A stretch of 64,000 bases of DNA from Streptomyces cyaneofuscatus (lineage in GTDB: Bacteria; Actinomycetota; Actinomycetes; Streptomycetales; Streptomycetaceae), in the NCBI RefSeq assembly GCF_000718135.1, contig NZ_JOEM01000002.1, forward strand, positions 186,001-250,000. Direction: 5' to 3'. The notes beneath the pieces are model-generated. The model had not been told where the DNA came from. It was given only the letters and a program-made list of their open reading frames with translations, and did not search any database. Numbering within the stretch: the first letter of the stretch is position 1; each line of letters starts with the position of its first letter. Below are positions 9,827-16,926 of this stretch, piece after piece. The position numbers were made by a program, and so were the translations under genes.

Positions 9827-9908
9827 GATCGCGGAGTCTAGGCAGAACTCCCGGCTCAGGGCAGGGGGGTGGTCTCCTCGACTTCCGAGCCCGGTGCGCT
9901 CCTCCGCC

Positions 9909-10535
9909 TCAGGGGCCGCGCCAGAGGTTGGCGAAGGCCGAATTCTCGATCGTCCGCCGCTGGCGTACGGCTTCCAGCTCCATCACCGCGTCATGGACGG
10001 CGGTCACCACGGCCGTCACCGCCTCGTCGTCGAGGCCGGGTTCCTCATCGGACGGTCCGCCCTCGACATCGGACGGTCCGCCCTCGACGCCGATCGCCGA
10101 GGCGAGCGCGGCCAGGACGGGTTCCCGCTCCTCCCAGCGCTCGGCCGCCGCGCGGCGGGCAGGCGTGTCGACCGGCTCCACGCGCTCCGAGCCGAAGGAG
10201 AGCCGGCCGCTCCGCTTCCGGGTCAGCTCACCGTCCTCCTCCAGCGCCGCCTGGTAGGCCGCCGAGAGGTCCTTGCCCCGGCGCCACAGCCAGTCCTCGA
10301 TCGGCTCGTGGGGCGGCTGCCGGATGAGCAGGGCCGCGGCTTCGCCCAGGAGCCGGTCCTGCGGCGCCGACGGCCCGCCCGGCACGATGCGGTCCTCGTC
10401 CACGGTGACGGAACCCGCGTCGATCAGATCGATCAGCTCGGCTCCCGCGAGGGCGAGCGACAGGTCGCCCTGCCCCACGGAGTGCTCCGGCCTCGGATCC
10501 ATGGCGATGATGAACAGGTCTTTCGCCGTGGTCAT
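9909..10535 (-). CDS. GPP34 (Golgi phosphoprotein 3-like) protein
   Basis: 208 residues, cytosolic or membrane-peripheral. The opening TTAKDLFIIAMDP, then LSLALAGAELIDLIDAG and PQDRLLGEAAALL, match the mostly helical GPP34 fold. In eukaryotes this fold binds phosphatidylinositol-4-phosphate; Streptomyces have many paralogues of unknown function. ATG 10535 is selected because AGGAG lies about 8 nt upstream. The ORF extends a further 7 codons to 10556, but without a better ribosome site. The middle contains a perfect duplication of VEGGPSD in a low-complexity acidic linker, probably a length-variable loop. Confidence 0.85.
   Translation of the reverse strand: MTTAKDLFIIAMDPRPEHSVGQGDLSLALAGAELIDLIDAGSVTVDEDRIVPGGPSAPQDRLLGEAAALLIRQPPHEPIEDWLWRRGKDLSAAYQAALEEDGELTRKRSGRLSFGSERVEPVDTPARRAAAERWEEREPVLAALASAIGVEGGPSDVEGGPSDEEPGLDDEAVTAVVTAVHDAVMELEAVRQRRTIENSAFANLWRGP
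10047..10088 (-). repeat. Perfect 21-bp tandem duplication in the GPP34 gene
   Basis: Two identical 21-bp units (10047-10067, 10068-10088) encode VEGGPSD twice. Perfect identity points to recent slippage; the length is a multiple of three, so the frame is kept. Confidence 0.85.
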
Positions 10536-10629
10536 GAACGGCTCCTCTCGAAACATCTGAACATCGGCGGGGAATCCACAGAAGACGGGTCGATCAGTAT
10601 CACGCCGCCCGGGCGGCCGGGAACGCCCG

Positions 10630-11242
10630 TCAGCGCCTGGTCAGCCGGACCACCGGGATGTCGCGCTCGGTGCCCGCCCGGTACTGCGCGTAGCGCGGGA
10701 ACAGCTCCACCAGACCCGGCCAGACCCGGGCCTTCTCCTCGACCGGGAGGGTCGCCGCGACGGCCGGGAAGCGCTCGGTGCCCACCCGGAGCTCCACCTC
10801 GGGGTCGGCCCGCAGGTTCAGGTACCAGAGCGGCGGGCGGTCCGAGCCGCCGTTGGAGGCCACGATCAGGTAGTCCTCGCCGTCCCGCCCGTACATCAGC
10901 ACCGTCCGCCGCACGACTCCGCTGCGCCGCCCCACGTAGTCCATCAGCAGGCACGGGACCCCTAGGGGCGTGTCCGGCGGATCCTGACCGGGTCCGCGAC
11001 GCCTGGCACGGCACCTCGCGGCGTTGCCGAAACGCCCGAATCGCTCCGCGATGAGGACGTTCCAGCGCCTTGCGATGCACCGCACCGGACGCCGCGGCCT
11101 GTCCGGCCCTGATCCGCCGGACACGCCCGAGCTGGGTCGTGCCCTTCGTGCCGCCGGACGACTCGTACAGCTCCGCCTGCCGGGCCACCCAGCCGGTGGG
11201 GCTGACCTCGACCTCCGCCGCCCCGTCCGCTTCCGCCGCCAT
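10630..11242 (-). pseudogene. DDN-family (deazaflavin-dependent) nitroreductase, split by a small element
   Basis: The N-terminal part starts at ATG 11242 (GGAGGAGAGG just upstream) and reads WVARQAELYESSGGTKGTTQ, a hallmark of F420-dependent DDN-type proteins. The rest is in another frame: DYVGRRSGVVRRTVLM, IVASNGGSDRPPLWYLNL, then DIPVVRLTRR to the stop at 10630. Between them lies a 163-bp element with terminal inverted repeats. Removing it plus one 3-bp flank (166 nt) restores one frame of 148 residues, running T-Q-L-G-V-P across the junction; 148 is the usual family size. The family reduces substrates with reduced F420. As it stands, translation reads into the element and stays in the wrong frame, so the gene is most likely dead. 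Confidence 0.88.
10966..11128. mobile_element. 163-bp MITE-like element with 18-bp perfect terminal inverted repeats
   Basis: GGGCGTGTCCGGCGGATC (10966-10983) is the exact reverse complement of 11111-11128. The flanking triplets TAG (10963-10965) and GAG (11129-11131) look like an imperfect 3-bp target duplication. The interior has no transposase-sized frame, so the element is non-autonomous. The ends resemble those of IS5-type elements common in streptomycetes, but that assignment is an inference. It interrupts the DDN gene with clean frame restoration on excision in silico. Confidence 0.87.
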
Positions 11243-11526
11243 GTGCCTCTCCTCCGCCTCGTACGGTCCGTTCCCTCACCCCGTACGGCCCGTACCTCCT
11301 TCTCGTACGGTTCCTCCCTCCATCCTGCACCCCCGTCCGGCCGCACCGGGGGATTCGTACACCTGGACAGGGCTCCCACCGCACGGGGGAACGCGGGCCG
11401 GGAACCCCTCGGTGAAGGCGTATAAAGGGTCCTTCCGGAGCAGCCGGCGTCCCCCGATGGCCCCTCCCCACCTCACCCCCAACCCGCGCGGCCGGCGTCA
11501 CCGCGTCACTGAGCCCAGGAGCGCCA

Positions 11527-11760
11527 ATGAGCACCTCGGAAGAGATCAGCGCCCTGCTGGTAGCGAAGTTCGGAACCGACCCCGAGGCTCTCGGCCCCGA
11601 CGTTCCGCTGCACCGGCTGCGGCTGGACTCCCTCGCCCTGGAGGAGCTGCGGCTGCTCATCGAGGACCGGCTGGACGTCGACCTGGAGGACGTCGCGCTC
11701 ACCTCGCGCGACACCCTCGGCCGGCTGATCGAGGTCGTCCACGTGAAGGCCACCGCATGA
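11527..11760 (+). CDS. Acyl carrier protein
   Basis: 77 residues. Four-helix acyl carrier protein whose LRLDSLALEEL contains the 4'-phosphopantetheine attachment serine, Ser35. It would carry a growing or starter acyl chain on a pantetheine arm in the cytosol. Its stop overlaps the start of the ketosynthase by 4 bp (ATGA), so the two are translationally coupled. The sequence differs from primary-metabolism ACPs, which usually have GADSLD. No acyltransferase, ketoreductase or holo-ACP synthase is nearby, so activation and the rest of any pathway must come from elsewhere. Confidence 0.9.
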   Translation: MSTSEEISALLVAKFGTDPEALGPDVPLHRLRLDSLALEELRLLIEDRLDVDLEDVALTSRDTLGRLIEVVHVKATA

Positions 11761-13025
11761 GCGCCCCGGCGGCCCTCGCGCCCTACCGGCGTACGCCGCT
11801 CGCCCCGTTCGCCGCCGCCGTCACCGGGGTCGGCCTGGTCACCGCGGCCGGTACGGGCGCCCGGGCCGCCTGGCACGGCGTCACCGAAGGGCTCGCCCCG
11901 TCCGTCGGCCCCCGGCCCGAACTGGACGGCCTCCCCTGCGACTTCTTCTACTCCGTCACCGACTGCGACCCGCGCGAGCTGCTCGGGGTGGCCGCCCAGC
12001 GGTTGATGGACCGCTTCGCCCAGCTCGCAGTCATCGCCGCCCGCGAGGCGGTCGCGGACGCCGGGCTCGACCCGGCCCTCTGGGACAGCGGCCGCGTCGG
12101 TATCGTCATCGGCTCGGCCCACGGCGGGCTGCCCTTCTACGACGAGCAGCACGCCACCCTCGCCGAGCGCGGCGCCCGCCGGGTCTCCCCGAAGCTCGCC
12201 CCCCTCAGCGTCGTCAACGGCGCGGCCAGCAGCGTCAGCCTGGACCTCGGCGTGCAGGGCCCCAGCCAGGCCGTCTCCACCGCCTGCTCCTCCGGCACCG
12301 TCGCCATCGGCACCGCCCACCAGATGCTCCGCTCCGGGGCCTGCGACATCGTCATCGCGGGCGGCGCCGAATCCACCTGCACCCGCCTCCTGATCGCCAG
12401 CGCGTGCAGCCTCAAGGCCGTCTCCACCCGCCGCGAGGACCCCACGGCCGCCTGCCGCCCCTTCGACACCCACCGCGACGGCTTCGTCGTCGGCGAGGGC
12501 GCGGGCCTCCTCGTCCTGGAGCACCCCGAGCACGCCCGCGCCCGCGGCGCCACCGTCCGCGCCCACGTGAACGGTTACGGGGCCTCCAGCGACGCCCACT
12601 CCGCCGTCGCCCCGGACCCCGACGGGCTCGGCATCGAACGCGCCCTGCGCACCGCCCTCGCGGACGCCGGGCTCTCCCCGGCCGACGTCGGGCACGTCAA
12701 CGCGCACGGCACCTCGACGCTCTCCAACGACCTCATCGAGGCCACCATGCTCCGTCGCGTCCTCGGCGAGAGCCCTCTGGTGACCTCCACCAAGGCGATG
12801 ACCGGGCACACCCTCGGCGCGGCGGGCGGTATCGAGGCTGCGCTGACCGTGCTGGCCCTCCAGCACCAACTGGTCCCGCCCACCGTCAACTTGGACGCAC
12901 CCGACCCGCAGATCGAGATGGACGTCGTCGCCAAGGAGGCCCGCAGCGCCTCCTTCGACTGTGCGGTGAAGACCTCGCTCGGCTTCGGTGGACACAACGC
13001 GGCGCTCGTCCTCACCAGGGCCTGA
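11757..13025 (+). CDS. Beta-ketoacyl-ACP synthase (KAS II/FabF-type)
   Basis: 422 residues, thiolase fold. The condensing triad is complete: Cys177 in VSTACSSGT, His317 in NAHGTST and His351 in MTGHTLGAAGG, so decarboxylative Claisen condensation on ACP-bound substrates is expected. ATG 11757 overlaps the ACP stop, fixing the start. The protein is stand-alone with no fused acyltransferase. The family includes FabF, aromatic-polyketide KS-alpha and discrete ketosynthases of small clusters. A missing chain-length-factor partner argues against an aromatic polyketide system. The alpha/beta hydrolase 21 bp downstream is the likely off-loading enzyme. Confidence 0.93.
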   Translation: MSAPAALAPYRRTPLAPFAAAVTGVGLVTAAGTGARAAWHGVTEGLAPSVGPRPELDGLPCDFFYSVTDCDPRELLGVAAQRLMDRFAQLAVIAAREAVADAGLDPALWDSGRVGIVIGSAHGGLPFYDEQHATLAERGARRVSPKLAPLSVVNGAASSVSLDLGVQGPSQAVSTACSSGTVAIGTAHQMLRSGACDIVIAGGAESTCTRLLIASACSLKAVSTRREDPTAACRPFDTHRDGFVVGEGAGLLVLEHPEHARARGATVRAHVNGYGASSDAHSAVAPDPDGLGIERALRTALADAGLSPADVGHVNAHGTSTLSNDLIEATMLRRVLGESPLVTSTKAMTGHTLGAAGGIEAALTVLALQHQLVPPTVNLDAPDPQIEMDVVAKEARSASFDCAVKTSLGFGGHNAALVLTRA

Positions 13026-13046
13026 GCGAAAGGGAGTTGGGGAACG

Positions 13047-13952
13047 ATGCCAGAGGAGATCATCCGGAGGCTGTCGGTGGACGGAGTGCGCTTCGGCTAC
13101 CGCGTCCTGCCGCACGCCTCCGACAGCGGCGCCCCCGCCACCGAACCCGCGCTCGTCCTCGGCGGCGCCCTCCAGGGCATGTACGGCTGGCCCCAGATGG
13201 ACGACCACCTGGGCCCGGCGACCGACGTGGTCACCGCCGACCTGCCCGGCATGGGCTCCGCCGACCCCCTGCCGCCCGGGCCCAGCGCCGACATCCTGCG
13301 GCGGGCCGTGCTCCGGATCGCCGACGACCTCGGCGCCCCCCGGCTGAACCTCTTCGGCTTCTCCTACGGCACCGCCATCGCCTTCGGCTTCGCGCAACGC
13401 CATCCCGAGCGGGTCGCCCGGCTCGCCCTCGGCGGCGTACCGGTCCATATCGACGAGGCCCAGGTGGAGTGCTGGGAGCGGGCGCGGGAGCTGCTGGCGG
13501 GCGGGGACCGCGAGGGTTTCGCGGCGACGGCCGCCGACGCGCTGATGTGTCTGGATCCGGAACGTAACGTGCACCGACGGGAGTTGGCCCGCCGCTATGT
13601 ACGCCGCTCGTTCCTGCACGCGCTCACCCACTCGCCGCACGCGACCAACTCGCTCTACCGGGCGCTGGCCGACCGGCCGGACTTCTCCGGCGGGCTGAGC
13701 GGCGTACCGGCCCTGGTCTTCGCCGGGGAGCACGACACGGTGACCTCGCCGGAGCGGCAGCGGAAGTTCGCGGCGACCATCGAGGGCAGCCGGTTCCTGA
13801 CGGTTCCGGAGTCCGACCACTGGGTGGTCCTGGAACGGGCCTTCGAGGTCGCGGAGTTGGTGGCCCGGTTCTTCACGGACACGGAGGGTGCGCGCGTGGG
13901 TGCCCCCGTCAGCCTGCCGCGACAGGCGGGTGCCCCGGCGGGCCGGACCTGA
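13047..13952 (+). CDS. Alpha/beta-fold hydrolase, putative thioesterase/lactonase of the ACP-KS operon
   Basis: 301 residues. The nucleophile elbow is GFSYG (Ser106), the acid is Asp230 in AGEHDTVTS and the base His258 in ESDHW, so the triad is complete. GGALQGMYGWPQ provides the oxyanion region. It follows the ketosynthase closely and likely belongs to one transcript, so hydrolysis or lactonisation of an ACP-bound product is plausible, though family membership alone does not prove this. The stop codon lies in the loop of a perfect 12-bp hairpin that separates it from the convergent nuclease gene. Confidence 0.88.
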   Translation: MPEEIIRRLSVDGVRFGYRVLPHASDSGAPATEPALVLGGALQGMYGWPQMDDHLGPATDVVTADLPGMGSADPLPPGPSADILRRAVLRIADDLGAPRLNLFGFSYGTAIAFGFAQRHPERVARLALGGVPVHIDEAQVECWERARELLAGGDREGFAATAADALMCLDPERNVHRRELARRYVRRSFLHALTHSPHATNSLYRALADRPDFSGGLSGVPALVFAGEHDTVTSPERQRKFAATIEGSRFLTVPESDHWVVLERAFEVAELVARFFTDTEGARVGAPVSLPRQAGAPAGRT

Positions 13953-13965
13953 GGGTCCGGCCCGC
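13938..13965. terminator. Bidirectional hairpin between convergent genes; loop holds the stop codon
   Basis: GCGGGCCGGACC (13938-13949) pairs perfectly with GGTCCGGCCCGC (13954-13965). The 4-nt loop TGAG contains the hydrolase TGA. The convergent nuclease gene ends at 13981. Confidence 0.75.
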
Positions 13966-13980
13966 CCGGGCGCCTCCGGC

Positions 13981-16389
13981 TCAGTGCCAGAAGCCGCCCA
14001 CCTTGACCCGCACCACCTGCGGGTCGTGGTCGCTCGCCTGGTCGGCGAACTCGGCGTTGATGTGCACCACGTCGTAGTCGAAGCGCCGGACCGCCGGGCT
14101 CGTCAGGATGTGGTCCAGCGTCTGCGAGTTGCCGTCGAAGACGTAGCTGTACCGCTCCGAGGAGGGCAGCGTCTTGATCAGGGGCTTGAGCACCTTGCCC
14201 TGCGTCAGCGCCGTGAACGTCGGGGAGAACTCGAAGTCGTTGAAGTCCCCGAGCGCCACCACCCGCGCCGACTTGTCCGCCTTCAGCAGCGAGGTGACGA
14301 AGGCGTTCACCTCGGCGGCCTGCTGGATCCGCTTGGTCTCCGAGGAGCGGTTCGGCTCCTGGTAGCGGCCGTGCAGCGGCTGGTCGCCGCCCTTGGAGCC
14401 GAAGTGGTTGCCGATGACGAAGACCGGCTTGCCCCGGAAGGTGAACTCGCCCACCAGCGGCTTGCGGCTGGCCTCCCACGCCGGGCTCGCCGGGTTGATC
14501 CGGCCGGGGGAGACGGAGAGCTGGACACCCTTGCGGGTCCTGTCCGCCTGGACCGGCGTGGTGGCGTCGCCGCCCGGCCGGTCGGCGAAGGAGACCCGCT
14601 GGGCGTTGTAGAGGAGGACGTTGCGGATGTTGCCGCCGGGCTCGCCGCCGTCCTTGTTGTTCTCGGGGGCGATGTAGCGCCAGGCGTAGCGCGGGCCCCC
14701 CTTGGCGACGATCGCGTCCGTGAACCGCTTCAGCGTCGCCTCGGAGCCCACCGTGCCGTCGTTGACCGGACCGTTGTCGTCCTGGATCTCCTCCAGCGAG
14801 ACGATGTCGGGGGAGGAGAGGTTGACCGCGATGCCCTCGGCCAGCGTGTCGAACTTGGCCTGCGGGTCGGCCGCGTCCAGGTTCTCCACGTTGTACGTGG
14901 CGACCGCGAGCTCGTCCTTCTTCTGCTTGCGGGTCACTTCGCGCCGCAGCTTCTTGTCGACGTGCGTGCCCAGCTCGGTGGCCTGCACGTTGTAGCCGCC
15001 GTACGAGGCGTAGTCGAGTACGCCGGTGGTGCGGCCCTTCAGCACGTCACCCACGTTGGCCGTGGGGACCGGCTGCGCCGGGTCCAGCGACATCACCTTG
15101 AGGCGGCCGGTGTTCTGGTCCGTGTACGAGGCGTAGAGCGTGCCGCCGCGCCGGGTCGGGTTCTCCTTCGGCTTGACCGTCACCCAGATCTCGTCGTACG
15201 CCGTCGTCGCCCCGGTCACCCGGGTGTCGGCGATCTGGACCCGGGCGCCCTCCAGGGCCTCGTACAGGTCCAGGGCGTAGCGCTTCGGCTCCAGGGGCAG
15301 CGCGTCGATGGCGCCGCCGCCCGCCGAGGGCACGTAACGGCCGGGCACCGAGCGGGCGTCGAGGACGACCGGCGCGGGCAGCGCGTTGCCGGAGGAGAGG
15401 ACGGTGGTGCGCGGCGCGGTCAGCTGCGTGATCGACTGGGTGCCGGTGCCCGGGTAGTACTCGGCGACCTTGCCGCTGACCAGGACCGCGTCGCCGACCT
15501 TGACGGCCGGTGCGGCGGAGCCGGTGTAGACGAACAGGCCCTCGCTGGTGCGGGCGTCCTGGTCGGGCGCGGTGTCCTGGATCCAGAAGCCGCGCGAACC
15601 CGTGGTCCGTACGCCGATGACGGTGCCCGGCACGCCGGTGACCGCCGTGCCGTCGAGCGGGGAGATACGGGTGGTGCCCTGGATGTCGTGGATCCGGACG
15701 GGGCCGGGCTCGGTCGGGCCGGGCTCCTCCGGCTCCTGGCCGCCGCCGGACGTCTCGCCCGCCGCGTTGACGGGGGTCGGGGCGGAGGCGGAGAAGTCGG
15801 CGGCGTTGTCGTCGGTGTCCGCCAGGGACGCGGCCCGGTGGACGGCGGCGGTGGCCGAGGCGGTGGGGGCCGGACCGCTGCCCTCCCGGACGACCGCGGA
15901 ACCGTAGCCGACCAGGTCGACGATGCGGGGCTCGGCGGCGCAGTCCGCGGCCGTCTTGCAGGTGAGCGGCGTGGTGCCGGAGACCAGGGCGACGGTGCCG
16001 CTTCCGGCGGCCAGGGCGATGGTGCCGGTGGCGTCCGGGGCGGGCAGGGCGACGGTGCCGCCGGTGCCCGCGGCCTGGGCGACCAGGTAGCGGCCGCCGG
16101 GGGCGATCGCCCCGGTGAGCGCGGAGACCTGCCACTGCGAACCGGCCGACGGGGCGCCCGGGAGGTACTGGACGCTGAAGCCGCCGACCTCGAACGGGGT
16201 GGAGCCGGCGTTGGCCAGCTCGACGAAGTCCCGGGTCAGCGTCGCGCCGGAGTTGCCCCCGCCGCCGTACACCTCGGAGATCACCGCGGTGGCGGACGGG
16301 GCCGCCTGGGCGGCGGGCAGGGCGGTCACCGCGAGCGCGACGGCGACGGCGCCGGTCAGCAGGACGGAACCGGATCTGGATATCTGCAC
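13981..16389 (-). CDS. Large secreted ExeM/NucH-like endonuclease with lamin-tail domain
   Basis: 802 residues, extracellular. A signal peptide (LLTGAVAVALAVTALPAAQA) precedes a lamin-tail-like beta domain at about 30-140 (ISEVYGGGGNSGATLTRDFV). A middle OB-type region follows (VRTTGSRGFWIQD, GDAVLVSGKVAEY). The C-terminal half is an endonuclease/exonuclease/phosphatase domain with YNVENLDAADPQAKF, SLEEIQDDNG, IGNHFGSKGGD, LGDFNDFEFS and SDHDPQVVR, covering the metal and catalytic His/Asp residues. GTG 16389 is chosen because GAGGGG lies 7 nt upstream and a signal peptide begins there. It probably digests extracellular DNA for phosphate or nutrient supply. Confidence 0.9.
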   Translation of the reverse strand: MQISRSGSVLLTGAVAVALAVTALPAAQAAPSATAVISEVYGGGGNSGATLTRDFVELANAGSTPFEVGGFSVQYLPGAPSAGSQWQVSALTGAIAPGGRYLVAQAAGTGGTVALPAPDATGTIALAAGSGTVALVSGTTPLTCKTAADCAAEPRIVDLVGYGSAVVREGSGPAPTASATAAVHRAASLADTDDNAADFSASAPTPVNAAGETSGGGQEPEEPGPTEPGPVRIHDIQGTTRISPLDGTAVTGVPGTVIGVRTTGSRGFWIQDTAPDQDARTSEGLFVYTGSAAPAVKVGDAVLVSGKVAEYYPGTGTQSITQLTAPRTTVLSSGNALPAPVVLDARSVPGRYVPSAGGGAIDALPLEPKRYALDLYEALEGARVQIADTRVTGATTAYDEIWVTVKPKENPTRRGGTLYASYTDQNTGRLKVMSLDPAQPVPTANVGDVLKGRTTGVLDYASYGGYNVQATELGTHVDKKLRREVTRKQKKDELAVATYNVENLDAADPQAKFDTLAEGIAVNLSSPDIVSLEEIQDDNGPVNDGTVGSEATLKRFTDAIVAKGGPRYAWRYIAPENNKDGGEPGGNIRNVLLYNAQRVSFADRPGGDATTPVQADRTRKGVQLSVSPGRINPASPAWEASRKPLVGEFTFRGKPVFVIGNHFGSKGGDQPLHGRYQEPNRSSETKRIQQAAEVNAFVTSLLKADKSARVVALGDFNDFEFSPTFTALTQGKVLKPLIKTLPSSERYSYVFDGNSQTLDHILTSPAVRRFDYDVVHINAEFADQASDHDPQVVRVKVGGFWH

Positions 16390-16423
16390 GGAGGTGCCCC
16401 TCAAGCTTGGTGGTAAGAGCCAA

Positions 16424-16453
16424 AAACTATGCGCGTAGAACGGGGCATGACAA
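16424..16453 (-). promoter_or_regulatory. Putative vegetative promoter of the nuclease gene
   Basis: On the minus strand, TTGTCA (16448-16453) and TAGTTT (16424-16429) are 18 bp apart, matching the principal sigma factor pattern. Transcription would start near 16417, about 28 nt before the GTG start. Confidence 0.55.
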
Positions 16454-16609
16454 GGCATCACCGGTTAATTCCCGGCGTCGCCCGTATGGAGAACAGGCTG
16501 CCGCGCCTCGCGCGGACCCCGCTGCGGGATCGTCGCGCGCCCGCCACGCGCCTGTCACGTGCGGCAATGTCCGGGCAACACGCCCCCGTGAGACGGCCGT
16601 CCACCATGC

Positions 16610-16625
16610 GGTCAACGGTTTGACC
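16610..16625 (+). promoter_or_regulatory. Palindrome GGTCAA-N4-TTGACC overlapping a -35 box
   Basis: GGTCAA (16610-16615) and TTGACC (16620-16625) form a perfect 6-4-6 inverted repeat whose right arm is the -35 hexamer of the leader-peptide promoter. A protein bound here would block RNA polymerase. The ROK regulator downstream is one candidate binder, by position only. Confidence 0.6.
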
Positions 16626-16649
16626 GGGTTACGCCGTTCCGGCTACGTT
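16620..16649 (+). promoter_or_regulatory. Promoter for a leaderless transcript ahead of the ROK gene
   Basis: The -35 TTGACC (16620-16625) and -10 TACGTT (16644-16649) have an 18-bp spacer. The ATG of the leader ORF at 16657 begins 7 nt after the -10 box, the expected transcription start, so the mRNA would start with the start codon. Confidence 0.65.
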
Positions 16650-16656
16650 GCGCGCC

Positions 16657-16737
16657 ATGCAGCGATCCGCACACCTGACGACGCGAGGTCATGTCGACCT
16701 GAAGCGCGTGTGCTCCGCGGCGTGTCACCGGGTCTGA
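16657..16737 (+). CDS. Putative leaderless leader peptide, HVDL-type with two Cys codons
   Basis: 26 codons. The product contains LTTRGHVDLKRV followed by CSAAC near the end (Cys19 and Cys23). It matches a recurrent pattern of short actinobacterial leader peptides (HVDL, then R-V, then a late Cys) often found ahead of sulfur-related genes. There is no room for a ribosome site because the promoter -10 box ends 7 nt before the ATG. The late Cys codons suit ribosome stalling when cysteinyl-tRNA is scarce. The downstream hairpin at 16764-16780 and the ROK gene at 16927 would be its targets. Regulation is inferred, not shown. Confidence 0.7.
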   Translation: MQRSAHLTTRGHVDLKRVCSAACHRV

Positions 16738-16926
16738 ACGCACCGAGCCCCTGAGCGACCGCAGCCGGAGCCCCTCCGGCGTGCGCACGCGGGGCGACCG
16801 TTCCACGGGAGATGCCTCACCCCCCCCGGGCCGCAATGCCCTTGCCGCACCGACGGGTTGAGGTCCAGGGCTCCGTCCGGGAGCCGCCCCGCACGGCCCG
16901 CTGCCATCGAGGACCTGGAAGACACC

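Larger units (their letters stand above)
16390..16926. other. 537-bp intergenic region with divergent promoters and a leader peptide
   Basis: It separates the divergent nuclease and ROK genes. It holds the nuclease promoter (16424-16453), a palindrome overlapping a second promoter (16610-16649) and the short leader ORF 16657-16737. Two hairpins follow: GCCGGAG-CCC-CTCCGGC at 16764-16780 and the 12-bp palindrome GCGTGCGCACGC at 16779-16790. I see nothing recognisable in 16460-16600 or 16800-16910. Confidence 0.7.

Noticed and set aside
9819..11054. 411-residue plus-strand frame across the GPP34 and DDN genes
   Set aside because: Antisense to a recognisable GPP34 gene and contains no domain.
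11421..11426. TATAAA as a -10 box for the ACP operon
   Set aside because: No acceptable -35 at 16-19 bp; could belong to an alternative sigma factor but is not supportable.
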